This document shows positions 37,701 through 49,915 of a stretch of DNA of 64,000 nucleotides, one piece after another. The stretch's first letter is position 1; each line of letters starts with the position of its first letter. The stretch is from Corvus cornix cornix. Lineage: Eukaryota > Chordata > Aves > Passeriformes > Corvidae. The notes under the pieces are model-generated. The model worked only from the letters and a program-made list of their open reading frames with translations, made no database searches and was not told the origin of the DNA. The translations under genes were made by a program, and so were the position numbers. The stretch is taken from NCBI RefSeq assembly GCF_000738735.6, contig NC_046343.1, positions 935,253-999,252 of the forward strand, written 5' to 3'.

Positions 37701-39026
37701 CCCAGGCCCTGCCCAGCTGGGCAGTGCCCACTGAGCTCCCCCAGCCCCACTGCAGGATTTCAGCCGAGGTTTGTTCTATCAGATTCATCTCCAGCTGTTC
37801 TGCTGGAGATGGTTTTCCTAAAACAAAGCAGTTACTCGCTGGTTTCCCTTTCCTTGGTACTGCTCAGCCTGGGGATGGGGCTGCCATTAAGCACACGGTG
37901 CTGGTGCCATGCTCGTGCCAAACAGGGACACACGATGTGACCCTGTCCCACGGTCACAGGGCAGAGCCCAGCCCTGGGCAGCCTCTGCAGCTGACCCCCA
38001 TGGGCACTCAGGCAGTTGTTTAAACCTCAAAGCACAGATGCAATCCCTCAGTTCCATAGGCAGCACAGGATCCCCAGTCCCTCCAGGAGCGCAGGGAGGG
38101 CAATTTCAGCACAGGGACTCCAGTGAAAAATCTCCAGCTCCACTGGGAAGGGCTGTGGTGGAAGCAGACAGAGGATCACCTGCATCAGGTAAGGTAAAGC
38201 TGTTCCCAGCCAGGCTCTCTGGCAGGCAGGTTTTGTTTCAGCAAACCAGCAGCAGTGGCAGGGATTCAAGATTTGCAGGTGTCCAGATCGAAGCTCAGCC
38301 CCTCCCGGTACCAAAGCTCCCTGCAATTACAGCAGACAAATCACCACCCCTCCCTCGGTGCCCACGCCGGGAGGATTTGTGGGTTTTCCGTTTCAGGCAG
38401 ACTCTGAAAGGCACAAAAGGCCGTTGTGTGTGAAACTCCCGGCGATGATCAATGGCAGTTGGGTCCTTACCAATCATTATGTGCTCAGAAATCTTCACTT
38501 TTGTGATTAACATATTGTTTCTTTGGCTCTCCCCTTGATTAACAGGAATCACAGAGAAACACTCGCACATCCTATCATTACTGGCTCAGGAGCTCTGCAA
38601 TTATGGATTTTAATTAATATCCTGGTTCATTTCAGGGGAACTCTGGCTCTAAGTCTGCTTTTTGGCGACCCAATAGCAGCCATAGCATAGATGGGGAGTT
38701 TTCCTCCCGCAGCCTGGGGAAAGGGCAGATGAGAAAGAACATTGCTGAGGAAAACTTTGTTCTTGTCTTCTGAAAACTTCTTTTCCAAACAAAACCTCTG
38801 GACCTAACCCAAGCCAAGCAGTGATCTATTTCCCACACCCTCATTGCAAAGGTGCCTTTTCTGCAGTGTCACAAATGTCCATGTGCAATTTTTGGGGAGG
38901 TCACCATGACAACTCTCCAAAGTCATTCTTCCAAGACATCTCGAGTAGATGCCAGCCCCGCTGCCACCACACACACACCTCACTGGGGGTGTTTTAAGCT
39001 GCTTTTCAGTCACGTGGCACATGGGG
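34773..39026. other. Intronic unique sequence
   Basis: Unique DNA, GC-rich at 35500-35720 and 36380-37300, AT-richer at 36120-36360 and 38420-38640. A 24-bp tandem duplication lies at 36688-36735. No gene or transposon was recognised. Confidence 0.55.
36688..36735. repeat. 24-bp tandem duplication
   Basis: Two adjacent near-identical 24-base copies beginning GCCCAGCCAGCGCTGCCAGC, differing only at the last base, each itself built of CCAGC words. Confidence 0.9.
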
Positions 39027-39180
39027 CACAGAATCCCAGGATCACTGAGGTTGGAAGAGACCTCCCAGACCATCAAGTCCAGCCTGTGCCCGATGCCCAC
39101 CTTGTCCCCAGCCCAGAGTACTGAGTGCCACATCCAGCCCTTCCTTGGACACCTCCAGAGATGGAGACTCCACCAAAAAA
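39027..39180 (-). mobile_element. CR1 LINE 3' fragment
   Basis: On the plus strand: 'cacagaatcccaggatcact', 'gaggttggaagagacctccc', 'cccaccttgtccccagccca', 'ctgagtgccacatccagccc' and 'ttggacacctccagagatgg'. It is the reverse complement of a CR1 3' end. Confidence 0.92.
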
Positions 39181-42100
39181 TGGATCAAAGCAGATTCCTG
39201 TGTATCTGGGACCTGGTCTGGGCCTTGGCCAAATGTGGTGTGGCATTAACCTGGCCACAGGTGAGTTTCTCTGAATGTGAGGTTTAAAGCTGAGCCTGGC
39301 CAAGACCTGGGTGATGCTGCAGCTCCCACTCCTTCAAGGGACACCATCTTTTCCCCACTTGGATCACTCCCTTTTTTCCTCATCCTTTCTCTTCATGTCT
39401 CCTCTCCAGAGCTGACTTTTCTCTTGGGGCTGTTCCTTTCCCAGTGGGGAAGCAGGGGCTGGAAGCTCTGCCCGGAGCCAGCCCTGAGCACGGAACCCTC
39501 CCCTGAGCCCACGCCGAGCTCAGCTGTGCTGCAGCCTGGGACCTGCGCTCTCAACACCCCGGAGCACCTGGAGCACTGTGGCAGGAGCCATCACGGGAAT
39601 CCCACCGTGGGTCAGAAATGGGAATTTTCCCTGCAGTCAAACAAACCGGGGCTGGAACACGCCCTGGAAGAGGGACATGCAGGCAGAAGTAAGGCAAGAA
39701 GGGAACTATTGTATTTTTAAAATAGGGGAACATTTCTGTGGGGAAATATAAATTGCTTTCAGTCTTGAAATGTCTTTTTTTTTTTTGCCAAGCCTTCCCG
39801 TGTTAAAAATGATGGATAGTCTTATCTCTGCACAATCTCCCGGCTGTGCTAGGGAAAATGACCCGGTGCCCATTGCCAAGCTCCAAACTGAGGGCTGTCA
39901 GTGCTTTGGATCCAATTTGTCCTGCTGCAAAGTGTGAGTCAGGGGAGTTGCATTTTAGGCGCTCCTGAGCTTCCGAGAGAGATTTTTATCCTAAATGAGA
40001 ACAAGCCAAGCAGACACTGAAGCTACAAGTGGCTTGATATGAGCATCCACTTTGCCACCAGCTTGCAGGCATTTCCCTATCCCCAACCCCAGCCTTTGCC
40101 TTGGCAAACACAGTCAGGGGCTGAGGGCAGGACCCCCGCACCTCTCTGGGGGCTGCTGCTGCTCCTCTTGCCCTCCGCACCCCGGGGTGGGTGGACAGAG
40201 GGGCCCCTTCCCCGCAGAGCCCTGCCGGGGTGCCAGGGCTGCTCCCTGCAGTGCCAGCTACAGCCGGTGGCTCCTGTATAAACACTGGATGTGCCACCCA
40301 GAGCCACAGTAAAAAAGCCAAGAGCAGTTACTTAATGACTTTGATCTGTGCTCTGGTGAGATCCACGGAGCATAATTATATTCTTGCTTTAAAAAGAGGG
40401 AAGAAGAAAAAAAGGCTTTATTTTGATGTTTTAGTGTTTGCTTCCCAGCAATATGTGCTTAAAGGGAACTATGGTAATTTATCTTTCCAATTCCTGCTTT
40501 CTACAGCTGAAAAAAACAGGAATAGCTCCTGTACATTTGCATTTCATTTTTAGCTCAAGCGCCTCGACGAGGATTCAGCCAAACGAATCAGCGCCGTTTG
40601 CAGCGAGAGCAGCTCAAGGAAATAAAACCTCCAAGGGATGCTGACAAAAACAGGCATTAAAATCAGGATCTGCTCCTTTCCACGGGGAAAGGAACCCAGC
40701 ACTTGGAGCAGGATTCAAAGTTCACTGAACCCCTTCCATCGACTCCGCAGGTTCTGGATGGCCCCCAAAGATCCAGGGATCGACTGCAGCCCCTCTGCAG
40801 AACCTGCCAGGCCAAATTCGCCCTGGGACCCGAGCCCACCCTCTCCACGGCAGAGGACGGGAGCGCAAGAAGCGCCGGGATGGTGCCACGGCAGCCCCGC
40901 TCCCGGCGGGGGCCGAGGGGCTCTGGGAGCAGCCGAGGTTCGCTCAGAGTGGCTCTGTCAAAGTTCCCCCCGGGAGCATGGAAATCCTTCATTTTCCGCT
41001 CACTCCGGGAGGAGCGAGGAACACCGGCCAGCTGCTCTTCTTCTGGGGAAGTGACGAGCTCAGAGCTTGGAGGGCTGGAAAACACGAACCAGTTTTGCAT
41101 AACGATTAACTTTGATGTGCTTCAGGAGGGCTGCTCCCTTCCCTGGCTGCACATCCAGGCCAAACCCTGCCCTGCTCTCCCAGCTCCGCTGCCTCCAGCC
41201 GCGCGATTTCCCCGCACGGAGGATTTTCAGTCTTTGCTTTAACCCTGTCTTTGTCTGAAGGTCAGCCGGGCTCCGAGGGAGAGGCGCAGGGAGGCCTGGC
41301 TGGCTCGGATCCCCGCTGCCAGGGAAGCAGAGGCCGCTAATGCAGCACTTTCGAGCCCTGCGCGGAGCCCGCTTCATGTGCGAGAGCAGCGCCGGAGCGG
41401 CTGCGAGCAGAGGTGGGGCTGAGCCGGGCTGGGAGCCCAGCGGAGCAGTTTAATTAGCCAGCCTGAGCCGAGATGGAAAGCTTTCATCTTTTGATACAGC
41501 AGAGAGGACAGAGGAGCAGAGAACGATCTAAAAGGTGCCCATTGCCCCGGGCTGGCTTTCACCGGACACCGCTGCCTTTGTTCCCCGCTCCTTTTGGTCC
41601 GTGAATTCAGTCCGTCACAATGGATTGCTTATTGCATTTGAAAGAGGGGGAGGAAAAGCTACTCCCAGGAACACGCCTGCAGTCAGGGGAGAACAGTCGG
41701 AGCAGCTCCCAGGCTCTCCACTGCTTTTTTCAATCAAGGCTGCTCAAAATTGCCATCTGAGACAGCCTGGCCAGCGAGGCTGCGAGTGACAGCCTCGGTC
41801 AGCAGGAAAAGTCATCCCCACAGGTTTTTTTCCCGGACAAAACAGCAACAGGCACCGCTTTAAGAGCCCCAGCACCTGCTTTTCTGGGGCACGGATGGTC
41901 CCTCCAGCCCGGAGCAGCTCCACAACCACTGCAGCAGCACCGGGCCCCAGCTCCTCCTGACAGGTCCAGGCTCTGATTTCCATTTTACAGAGCACATCCA
42001 AACCCACGCTCAGCAGTTTCTCAGCTCTTGGCAGCACAGGCTGAGCACTTTTCAGGGCATCATCACCAGGGCATCTCCAAGAACCCACATGGAAGAGAGG

Positions 42101-42216
42101 AGTTCACCCCTGGGACCTGCCCGGCTGTAGGAGCACGGGGCTGGGCTGGCTCTGGTCCCCCGGGGGACACAGGGAGGTGGCACAGCAGGATTTCCCCTCC
42201 AGACCCCTGCAGATCG
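39181..42216. other. Intronic unique sequence, CpG-rich at 40.55-41.64 kb
   Basis: A T12 tract lies at 39775-39786. From about 40550 to 41640 CpG dinucleotides are frequent. Around 41440-41640 the GC-rich background is interrupted by TTTAATTAG, CTTTTGATA and ACAATGG words of the kind bound by homeodomain, TCF and SOX factors. No coding frame was recognised. Confidence 0.45.
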
Positions 42217-42348
42217 CAGAACAACAGAATCCCAGACTGGTTTGGGTTGGAAGGGACTTTAAAGCTCATCCAGTTCCACCCCTACCGTGGGCAGGGACAC
42301 CTTCCACTATCCCAGGGTGCTCGAAGCCCTGTCCAACCCAGCCCTGAA
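42217..42348 (-). mobile_element. CR1 LINE 3' fragment
   Basis: On the plus strand: 'acagaatcccagactggttt', 'gggttggaagggactttaaa', 'cgtgggcagggacacc' and 'ttccactatcccagggtgct'. It is a reverse-oriented CR1 3' end, truncated after about 130 bp. Confidence 0.92.
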
Positions 42349-44435
42349 AAAATTGTGTGTAAAGCTTTCCTTGCTTTCACTGCAAACCCCTCGCACAGAA
42401 TAACCTCATCAATTTTACATTGTTGTACAACATCAGATCTAGAGCACATTCCAGAGGTGATTGGGAAGGCTCATGGCATTTCCAGGTAATCATGCAGCAG
42501 CATGTGCATCGGCATCACCCCCAATTCACCCTCCTGCAGGTGGAATTTTGCCATTTCCTGAACAGAAAGGTGAAACAACCCAAGCATTTCATTTTACTAA
42601 AAAAAGCTTCATAGAAAAAAATAAATCCATCTTCCTTGGAAGCATGGTGGTTGTTTCTCTGGAGCAAAATGAGGTAAGTGACACAAATAGCTATGAATGA
42701 TTCTTTTCCAAGAGCACCTGTGTGGCCATTTTTATCCGAGACAGGAGGCAGCAGCAGCCTCAGACACAGAGTATTTTTGGTGAAATATCTCAGGAGTACT
42801 TTGAGCTAGAAATGACTACACCAGCTCCCCTCTAGCAACAGATTGCTTTCTAATTCACGGAATGCAAATGCAGATGCTGTTCCTGGCGCTCAACCAGATT
42901 ATTGCACAACACATTTGTTTCTAGAGGAGCAGCATTTAGTACAGCAGGAATAAAAGGGAAAACAATACCTGACATCACCTGTGTTTGCCTGGGTTTGTTA
43001 TTTCTGCATATGACACCACAAAGATCCTAAACTGACAGCAAACACCAGCCCTGGAGGCACCTCAGGCTGCCTGTCCTGGCAATAATGAACAGGGAGGAGC
43101 TGTAAGGAGTATTTCCATGAGGTCCAGGGGTTTGGCACTACAGTCATCCTGGGGGGCACTTTGTAGGATGGGGTCACCCAGCACTGCCTGGCTCCTCACT
43201 GGGGCCCTGCCTGGCTCCTGTGCCTCAGCTGGGAGGCAAAATGGTGAAGATGGTGAAGTTAAAAATCTTATCAGAGACAGGGATTCAAAGTCTCCCACAT
43301 CCCTGACATTTCCAACCACTTGAGTGGATCAGGTTTTAAACACAAGGCTCACCTTACTTCAGCTGTTACATTTCCCCCCTTGAAAGGAGCCCATTTCTAC
43401 CCCCAGATTTCATCAACAGCCTCATCCACAGCCATGTTCCCTGTAAAATGCCGTGGGAAAACCAGGGATTACTGACTTGCCAACTCCTCACACAAATTGC
43501 TCCTTATCAAAGAGGCATTGAAGTACATAATACAATTACTCAAGGAACAATTTTCTGGTGCCGGAGCCAGTATTTTACATCTGCCACTGTATCTACAGTC
43601 AGGGACTGAACACCGGCAGTGAGCACTGATCTGACACTCGTCCCTCCTTGGGGCTTTTCCTGCCTCCCCCCTGCTCCATTCAGCAATCACCTGATACAAC
43701 AGGTACTTCATGCATATTTTATATATCATAGGAACAGGTATGTACAGCACATGCAGATGTTCTGCGTGGCTGAAGATTGAAGACTCTTGGGTGCTCGAGT
43801 TCACCAAACCGACCTGACCTCTGTGGCCTTGAGGAGCATTTCATAACCCTGGGAACTGGTCCACCTCATTTCAGGTGACAATGACACAGCTCCCCGACCT
43901 GAGGATGTGCTGGCAGCTCAATCTGATCACAGCTCTCCTCAGGCAGCCTCACATTCCCCACCTTACTGTTGGTTAATTATAAACATAATATCCAGATTTT
44001 TCTCTATTTATCCAGATTTCTATACACACAATAACCTTATTTACCTAGGCAGGATGGTGTGAGCACCAGTAAGCAAATATTTGATGAGTATTATCTGAAC
44101 TTTAAATGTTATTCCTAATAAAAATGTCAGCTTGAAAATCAATTTAGTCCCATGGAAGCAAATTCGAAGTGGAGAAGAATCAGTTCATTTCTGGGGAAGC
44201 CAGTGAAGTTAAACCAATTTACACAGCTGCTAACACCACCCTGACTGCTGAACAACAACAAATCGTCCGTGCTTCCCTCGCTTCCAGCAAAACCACATTC
44301 CTTGTTTAAACAGAGAAAGCCTTGCTGAAATAGCTCCTGAGCTGCTGGCCTGAAAGAGATCCTACCTTTTCTGTTCTAACCCAGCAAGGCAAAACTGGGT
44401 TGTGAACGCTTTGCCTTGTCCAAGATCAGCTGCAC
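42349..44435. other. Intronic unique sequence
   Basis: Mostly AT-balanced unique DNA. Nothing with coding, RNA or repeat character was recognised. Confidence 0.55.
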
Positions 44436-44664
44436 TCACAGAGTCCTTGTGGTTGGAAAAGACCTCTGTGATCATCAATCACCTGGTTCACCACTAACCC
44501 GTGTCCTCAAGTGCCACATCCACACTTCCAGGGAGGGGACTCCACCACCACCCTGGGCAAATTGTGCCAGGGCTTTACAGCCCTTTTCATGAAGGAATTT
44601 TCCCAATATCCAATCTAAACTTCCCTGAGGCAACTTGAGGAGATTTCCCCTTCCCTTTGTCAAG
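44436..44664 (-). mobile_element. CR1 LINE 3' fragment (older subtype)
   Basis: On the plus strand: 'tcacagagtccttgtggttg', 'gaaaagacctctgtgatcat', 'ctcaagtgccacatccacac', 'ttttcccaatatccaatcta' and 'cttccctgaggcaacttgag'. It represents a different, more diverged CR1 subtype than the copy at 42217. Confidence 0.9.
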
Positions 44665-46229
44665 ATGCCCCTTTTATAAATTAATCTGTGGAGTTTGAGT
44701 CAGGAGCCCGAGCTCCAGGAGTCTCTTCCCGAGGCTCACGGAGGGGGGGGTTTGCCAGCCAGGGTTCTGCAAGGAAAGAGTCTGACAAAACTACTTTTTG
44801 TCACTAATTAAATCCAACTTAAGCTCCCAATTTTTACGGCCCCCGAGGTCTCCCACACAAGTAATTCCTGCCAGTTTTATGAGCCCAAATTACAAACACT
44901 GACAAGGTGATTTAGGAGGACGTGGTGAATTCTCCCTGCTCCTGATGAGCCGTGCACAGCCCGAGAGGAGGCACCAGCTGCAGAGAAGCCGCTGCTGTTC
45001 CTGCTCTGGGCCCTCCCCAGCCAGCTGCTCCTGGGCTCTCAGGGGGTCAGAGCCCCCAGCCTGGCAAGAGAGCTTGGATGGAGCAGAACCAGAGGCCGAC
45101 AAACCCCAGCACGGCACAAACCCGGGGTTACACCCCCGCAGCTCCTGCACCAGCCCAGCTCTCCATCACCTGAGCCCCACTTCCTCTCTGCTGTCAGCGC
45201 CGTGCAGGAACGTGGACGTACTGTGCCATAAATATTTAATTACAGGTACCTCATGAAAACACTGAAGTTAATCAAAACCTCAGGGTAATGTGCACAAACC
45301 CAGCAAGGGACCTTTTTACATAGAAATGAAAAAATAAGACAGAAAATACTCTGGGCAAAACTTTTAATACTGCTTAACTAAATTCATCCAGGTTAATTAA
45401 ATCCTTTCCAAATCATTATTTGTTTCCTGTTTGTTACAGAACACATCACATCCCTGCATTTGGGAACCTTGGTAAGCAAGGGATTCAGGGGTATAAATGA
45501 AGCATATAAAATTCCATGTTTCAGCACCTGTAAGTCTCTAACAGACACTATTCCCTGTCCATGGCCCATTCCAGAGCTGCCTGTGGAAGAAACAAGGACT
45601 TATATCTGCCTCCGAAGCACCTGCGAGGTCCCACCGGCGCTTGTGCCCCAGAAACTTTCCCTGCACTTCCCCCATCAGTAACCAAACTGGTTCTCTTCCT
45701 CCAAAGTGTTTCCATCCCAATTTTAAATTTTCTTTAAAATTTAAATTTACCCCAATAGTTATGGAAACTCACAGTGGTTGCTAACTAGAAGACCCAAGCA
45801 GAAATTCAATATAAAGCACAGTGACAGTGGCTTTTCCAGTTCTGCTTTCACGATGCAGCGTCAGGGCCAGGAGGGAGCCTTGGGCCTCCCCTGCCACATC
45901 TCTCCTGCATCCACAAAAGGTTCATCAACATAATTTTAAGAGACATAAGAAACTGGATTTTTAAATTTCACAGTTAGGAAATTCAGATTGGGCCTAATTG
46001 TGGGAAAGAACAATTAGGCACTTGCTGGAGAGTCTAGAGAGGGGTGGAGATGAGGATTTGTCACACTCCTCACACCTAGACATCACCTCTGCTCAAGAAA
46101 CGGGAGATTTAAACTGAGTTTAAATTCTTCAGTGGGCTTCAGAACAGGTTAATGATGGCGCATGAGATAAGCTTCCTATTATTCAAGAACTTCAAACTAC
46201 TTTAAACGACTAAAAGTCATTTCTCGAAC
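44665..46229. other. Intronic unique sequence
   Basis: Unique DNA. A G8 tract lies at 44743-44750. A strong AT-only hairpin is at 45722-45745. No gene was recognised. Confidence 0.55.
45722..45745. repeat. AT-only hairpin
   Basis: TTTAAATTTT (45722-45731) and its exact reverse complement AAAATTTAAA (45736-45745) enclose a CTTT loop. Confidence 0.85.
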
Positions 46230-46337
46230 TTTGTTCAAGGCTGGATGTACTGTGGTCTGGTTGACCAGGTGATGACTGGTGAAAGGTTGGGCTTGATGAC
46301 CTTGGAGGTATTTCCCAACCTTAATGGTTCTATATTC
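46230..46337 (+). mobile_element. CR1 LINE 3' fragment
   Basis: Landmarks: 'actgtggtctggttgaccag', 'aaaggttgggcttgatgacc', 'ttggaggtatttcccaacct' and 'taatggttctatattct'. The 3' end is to the right with a decayed octamer tail. Confidence 0.88.
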
Positions 46338-46489
46338 TCATAGCCTGAAGCAATTATCAACAGCCACGGAACTAGAATAATTAGCACATCATTACTAATA
46401 AATCAGAGTCATCAACTGAAAGACACGGAGGCAGCTGGATTACAGGAACAGCCAGCTGAAAAGGCGCAGGAAATCCAGGGGAATGGGTT

Positions 46490-47060
46490 AAGGCCGAGGA
46501 GTGACGCGGCTGCCCGGGACCGGGATGATGGCACTGCAGTAAAGCAAAGCCAGGATCCCGTCAGGGAAGGAGCAGCCCCCATCCCTGTGTTCCGCTCCCC
46601 GGCAGGACCCGCTGCTCTCCCAGCCCATCATGCACCAAACGCACGCGGAACGTGAATTGATGAGGAAATTAATAATTACCACCTTCCTAGCAAATTCCCC
46701 GAACATGCAATCATGTCACCCCGAAACGCTCCTGAGCAATCAAAGACAAGATGGAGAACAAAGCAGCTACCGAAGAACTGTGTAATTAAATAATTATTTC
46801 TAGTGTAATTGGCACCGAAAGCGCGGCGTGCGGGGCGGGAGAGGCAGCGCTCGGTGCGGCAGAGCCGCCCGCAGCCCCCGGCCCCGCTGCTCGCCTCGTT
46901 AGGGAGCGGCGGAGCGAAGCCGCCGGCAGCGGCAGCGCCGGGCTGAGAGGATGGCTGCTGGGGCAGGATGCGCTTCACCGCAGCCTCCTCACACGGGGAA
47001 CTTCGGCAAACAGAAGATTAATCACTCCCTAGCGCCGGAGCGGCGGGGGATGGATCGCGC
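46490..47060. promoter_or_regulatory. Intronic CpG-dense island with AT-rich core
   Basis: Within 46816-46950 alone I count about 23 CpG dinucleotides, far denser than the background. CpGs also cluster at 46490-46510, 46590-46655 and 47020-47060. Between them, 46650-46815 is AT-rich and repeat-free with words such as TTAATAATTACC and TGTAATTAAATAATTA. This layout is typical of a vertebrate developmental enhancer or an unannotated promoter. No exon could be assigned. Confidence 0.5.
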
Positions 47061-48297
47061 ACCCAGAGCAGCCCAGGTGCCCACGGGAGCTCAGCCTGCT
47101 CGCCATGGCTGACCCCAGGCGACGGGAATGCAGAGCTTAAAATAGCCCCGAATGACGGGGAACATCCAAAAGTGTCGTATTCGTGATGTGCATTTAAAAA
47201 CAAGCACCAAACCTGCAGCCCCACTGCTGCAGCTCTCCGGGGGTACCCGGGGTACAGCCCTGCCACGACAGCTCGCCTTGGAATGGAGGGGGAAAAAGGA
47301 GGTTAGAATTCACCTTTAGCAATCATGTTTGCATCTGCTGAGTGTCTGCACCCCCCATCTCACACTGGTGCTGTGCTGTCACCTCCTGCCACCTCACTGC
47401 GCCAGGCCTCCCAGAGAACCTACGGGTGTGCAGCTGCTGCCGGGCTCGGGGCCACATCCCTCCTGAGCACAGGGACACGGGCTGCCGCTCAGCCCCTGCT
47501 CCCAGCGCCTCAGCTCCTGGCTCTGGGTGCCCAGGTATTGGCAGCTGCGCTCTCTCAGTTTCTCTCCAAAGAGAACGTGGAGTCAAAGCAAACAGGGGCT
47601 TCGGGGGCCCTGGGCAGTGCTGATGGGCAGTGACTCAAAGGAGCTGAGAGCTCAGTGCTGGTGGGGGGTCTGATCACCCAGGCACAGCCTGATGCAGCTT
47701 TTAAAGTTCGTGTGATTTTCCCTGCACACGAGTAACTCCATATCCACCCTTCTGTGGATCCAAACACACCCTTCTCTGTGATAAAACAGGAGTGAAAGCA
47801 GTGAACGACTGCAGACCACAAATACAACACCAGCTCTTCCTAAAAGGCAGCTTTCATCAGGTTTTGTTGGCTTGTGGAGCCACTTGTGCAACTCCTTCTT
47901 TCCCCCAGCTTCCCGATCCAGCCACTCCCCTGCTCACAAAACGCTCTCAGCAGCACCAGCAGCCTCGGGCTCTGCTTGTCATTCCCTGTCACTCCAGCCC
48001 CTCTCACATGTTCTTTCTTGTGGTGAAAAGGGAAATAAAGAGGAGTCAGTGAATGCAGACCAACCCTCCATCCTCTCCGCTTTCCCTATAAAGGGCTTTT
48101 TTCCCCTCTGAGCAGGAAGGTACTGGCACCCATAAAATGGCAACACTAAAAGGCTGCTGGAAATGGGGAGAAATACGATTCAGATGTGCTGGGAATGTCT
48201 GCATGTGCAGAACTGCAGCATCCACAGCACCTGGGCTGGGAGCCAGGTAAATCCCAGCCTGGGAGGTGAGCTCAGGGAAGTGGCAAGCACAGGGAAG

Positions 48298-48340
48298 CCC
48301 ATGACAGGCACGGGGATGGCCCATGACAGGCACAGGGGAC
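48298..48340. repeat. 22-bp near-tandem duplication
   Basis: CCCATGACAGGCACGGGGAT and CCCATGACAGGCACAGGGGA follow each other directly with a few changes. Confidence 0.85.
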
Positions 48341-49719
48341 GTAGCAAGCGTGGGAAGAGCAGCTTACAACACATCCCTCGCAGCGCAGCAAAGGGCCAGA
48401 GCCCAGAATCCCATTCCGTGCGTGTACCTGCATTATCCTGGGATGGATTACACTTGACAAAGTGTATTTCTACATCTCTTCAGCTCCTTGCAGCCCTCGC
48501 ACACTTCTCCCAGCATTACCATCACCCACAACGCTTCCCACGGACAACATATTGCTCCTACCACTCGTGCTTGTCGTGTGCATCACAGCGATGCCACAAG
48601 CAGGGACAAGGAGGAAATCACCCCATTTCAACAGAAAATAAGTTTAAGAAAATCTATTCTCATCTTAGTGCTGGATCATCAGTGCTCTGTGAACAGAGTT
48701 TGTGTGATTGTGGCAGCCATAAACACCAGAGCAGGAACTGCACATGGTTACAAGCTTATTTTTCACTATCACTGCTATCCTGTCTCAGAAGGATTTATTA
48801 ATATAGATACTACAGAGCTATTCAGATTATTCCATTTTACATCTCATCAATAACCCAAGGCCAGACAGGGCTGATGTTGGGGGAGGTGAGTGGAGGGCCA
48901 GCACCCCCTTCCTTCTGCAGGCACCACAGCAAGGTGCTCACCTGGAAGCTGCTGAAGCAGTGGCTTCATAGAACCGAGGGAAAAGGCAGCGCCCACATGG
49001 CAAAAGCAGAGGTGGCTGCAAACACCAGCCTGGCACTGCTGGGTGTGACCTGCACCACCACCATGGTGCCAGTCTCTGTTTATGAGCCCCGCGGTCAGCA
49101 CTGGCCTGGCATTCCCATGGCATCGGGGCTCAGGGATGCCAGGACTCCCAGCACACCCAGACCCTGCCCGGGGTCACCATTAAAGGGGCAAAAACACGAG
49201 AAGGGGACAGAGGGACTGCATGCAGAAGGCGAGCCCCAAATGTAAGGGACATCATTACAAACCTGTTGGTGTCCTCAAGGCCCCTTCAAGCACAAGAGCT
49301 CCTGGGCTGCCTGCGGCCTCTCCAGAACAGCAGTAACAGGCATTGATTTCTGGGTTTACATCCATTGGCCCTGAACACTTGCTTGGGTTATAAATGCAAA
49401 TCAAAACAGGAGTGAAAGAGAAGACAGGTCCGTGGTGTTAAACTGGGGACGTGTTCACCTTCCCTGCAGTGACCTGGGCTCACCTGAGCTGAGGTGTAAC
49501 AACACCCACAGCCACTCTCTGGGGACAGCAGCCCAGAGACCACATCCCAGGCCTGCCCAGCCCAGGGACACAAGGCACAGGCACTGCTGTCCCCGCCACA
49601 GTGCCTGAACCCAGGGGTCAACGGGGACCCCGAGCCCAGGACACGCACGTTAGCCTGTCATGGCCAGGACCTGCTGTCCTGTCCCACCCTGTCCCTTAGG
49701 AAGCAAAGGAACTTAAAAG

Positions 49720-49915
49720 TCACTGAATCACTGAGGTTGGAAAAGCCCTCCCACAGCACCGAGGCCCAGCTGCGCCCCTTCCCCATCCTGTCCCCAGCCC
49801 AGAGCACTGAGTGCCACGGCCTTGGACACCTCCAGGGATGGGCACTCCAAACCTCCCTGGGCAGCCCCTTTCAGTGCCCTTTTCAGGAAGAAATTCTTCC
49901 TGATGTCCAGTGTGT
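49720..49915 (-). mobile_element. CR1 LINE 3' fragment
   Basis: On the plus strand: 'cactgaatcactgaggttgg', 'aaaagccctcccacagcacc', 'tgtccccagcccagagcact', 'cacctccagggatgggcact' and 'ggaagaaattcttcctgatg'. It is the same subtype as 39027 and 54116. Confidence 0.92.

Larger units (their letters stand above)
46338..49719. other. Intronic unique sequence around the CpG island
   Basis: It contains the CpG island (separate entry) and a 22-bp near-tandem duplication at 48298-48340. The rest is unique mixed DNA without recognisable genes. Confidence 0.5.
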
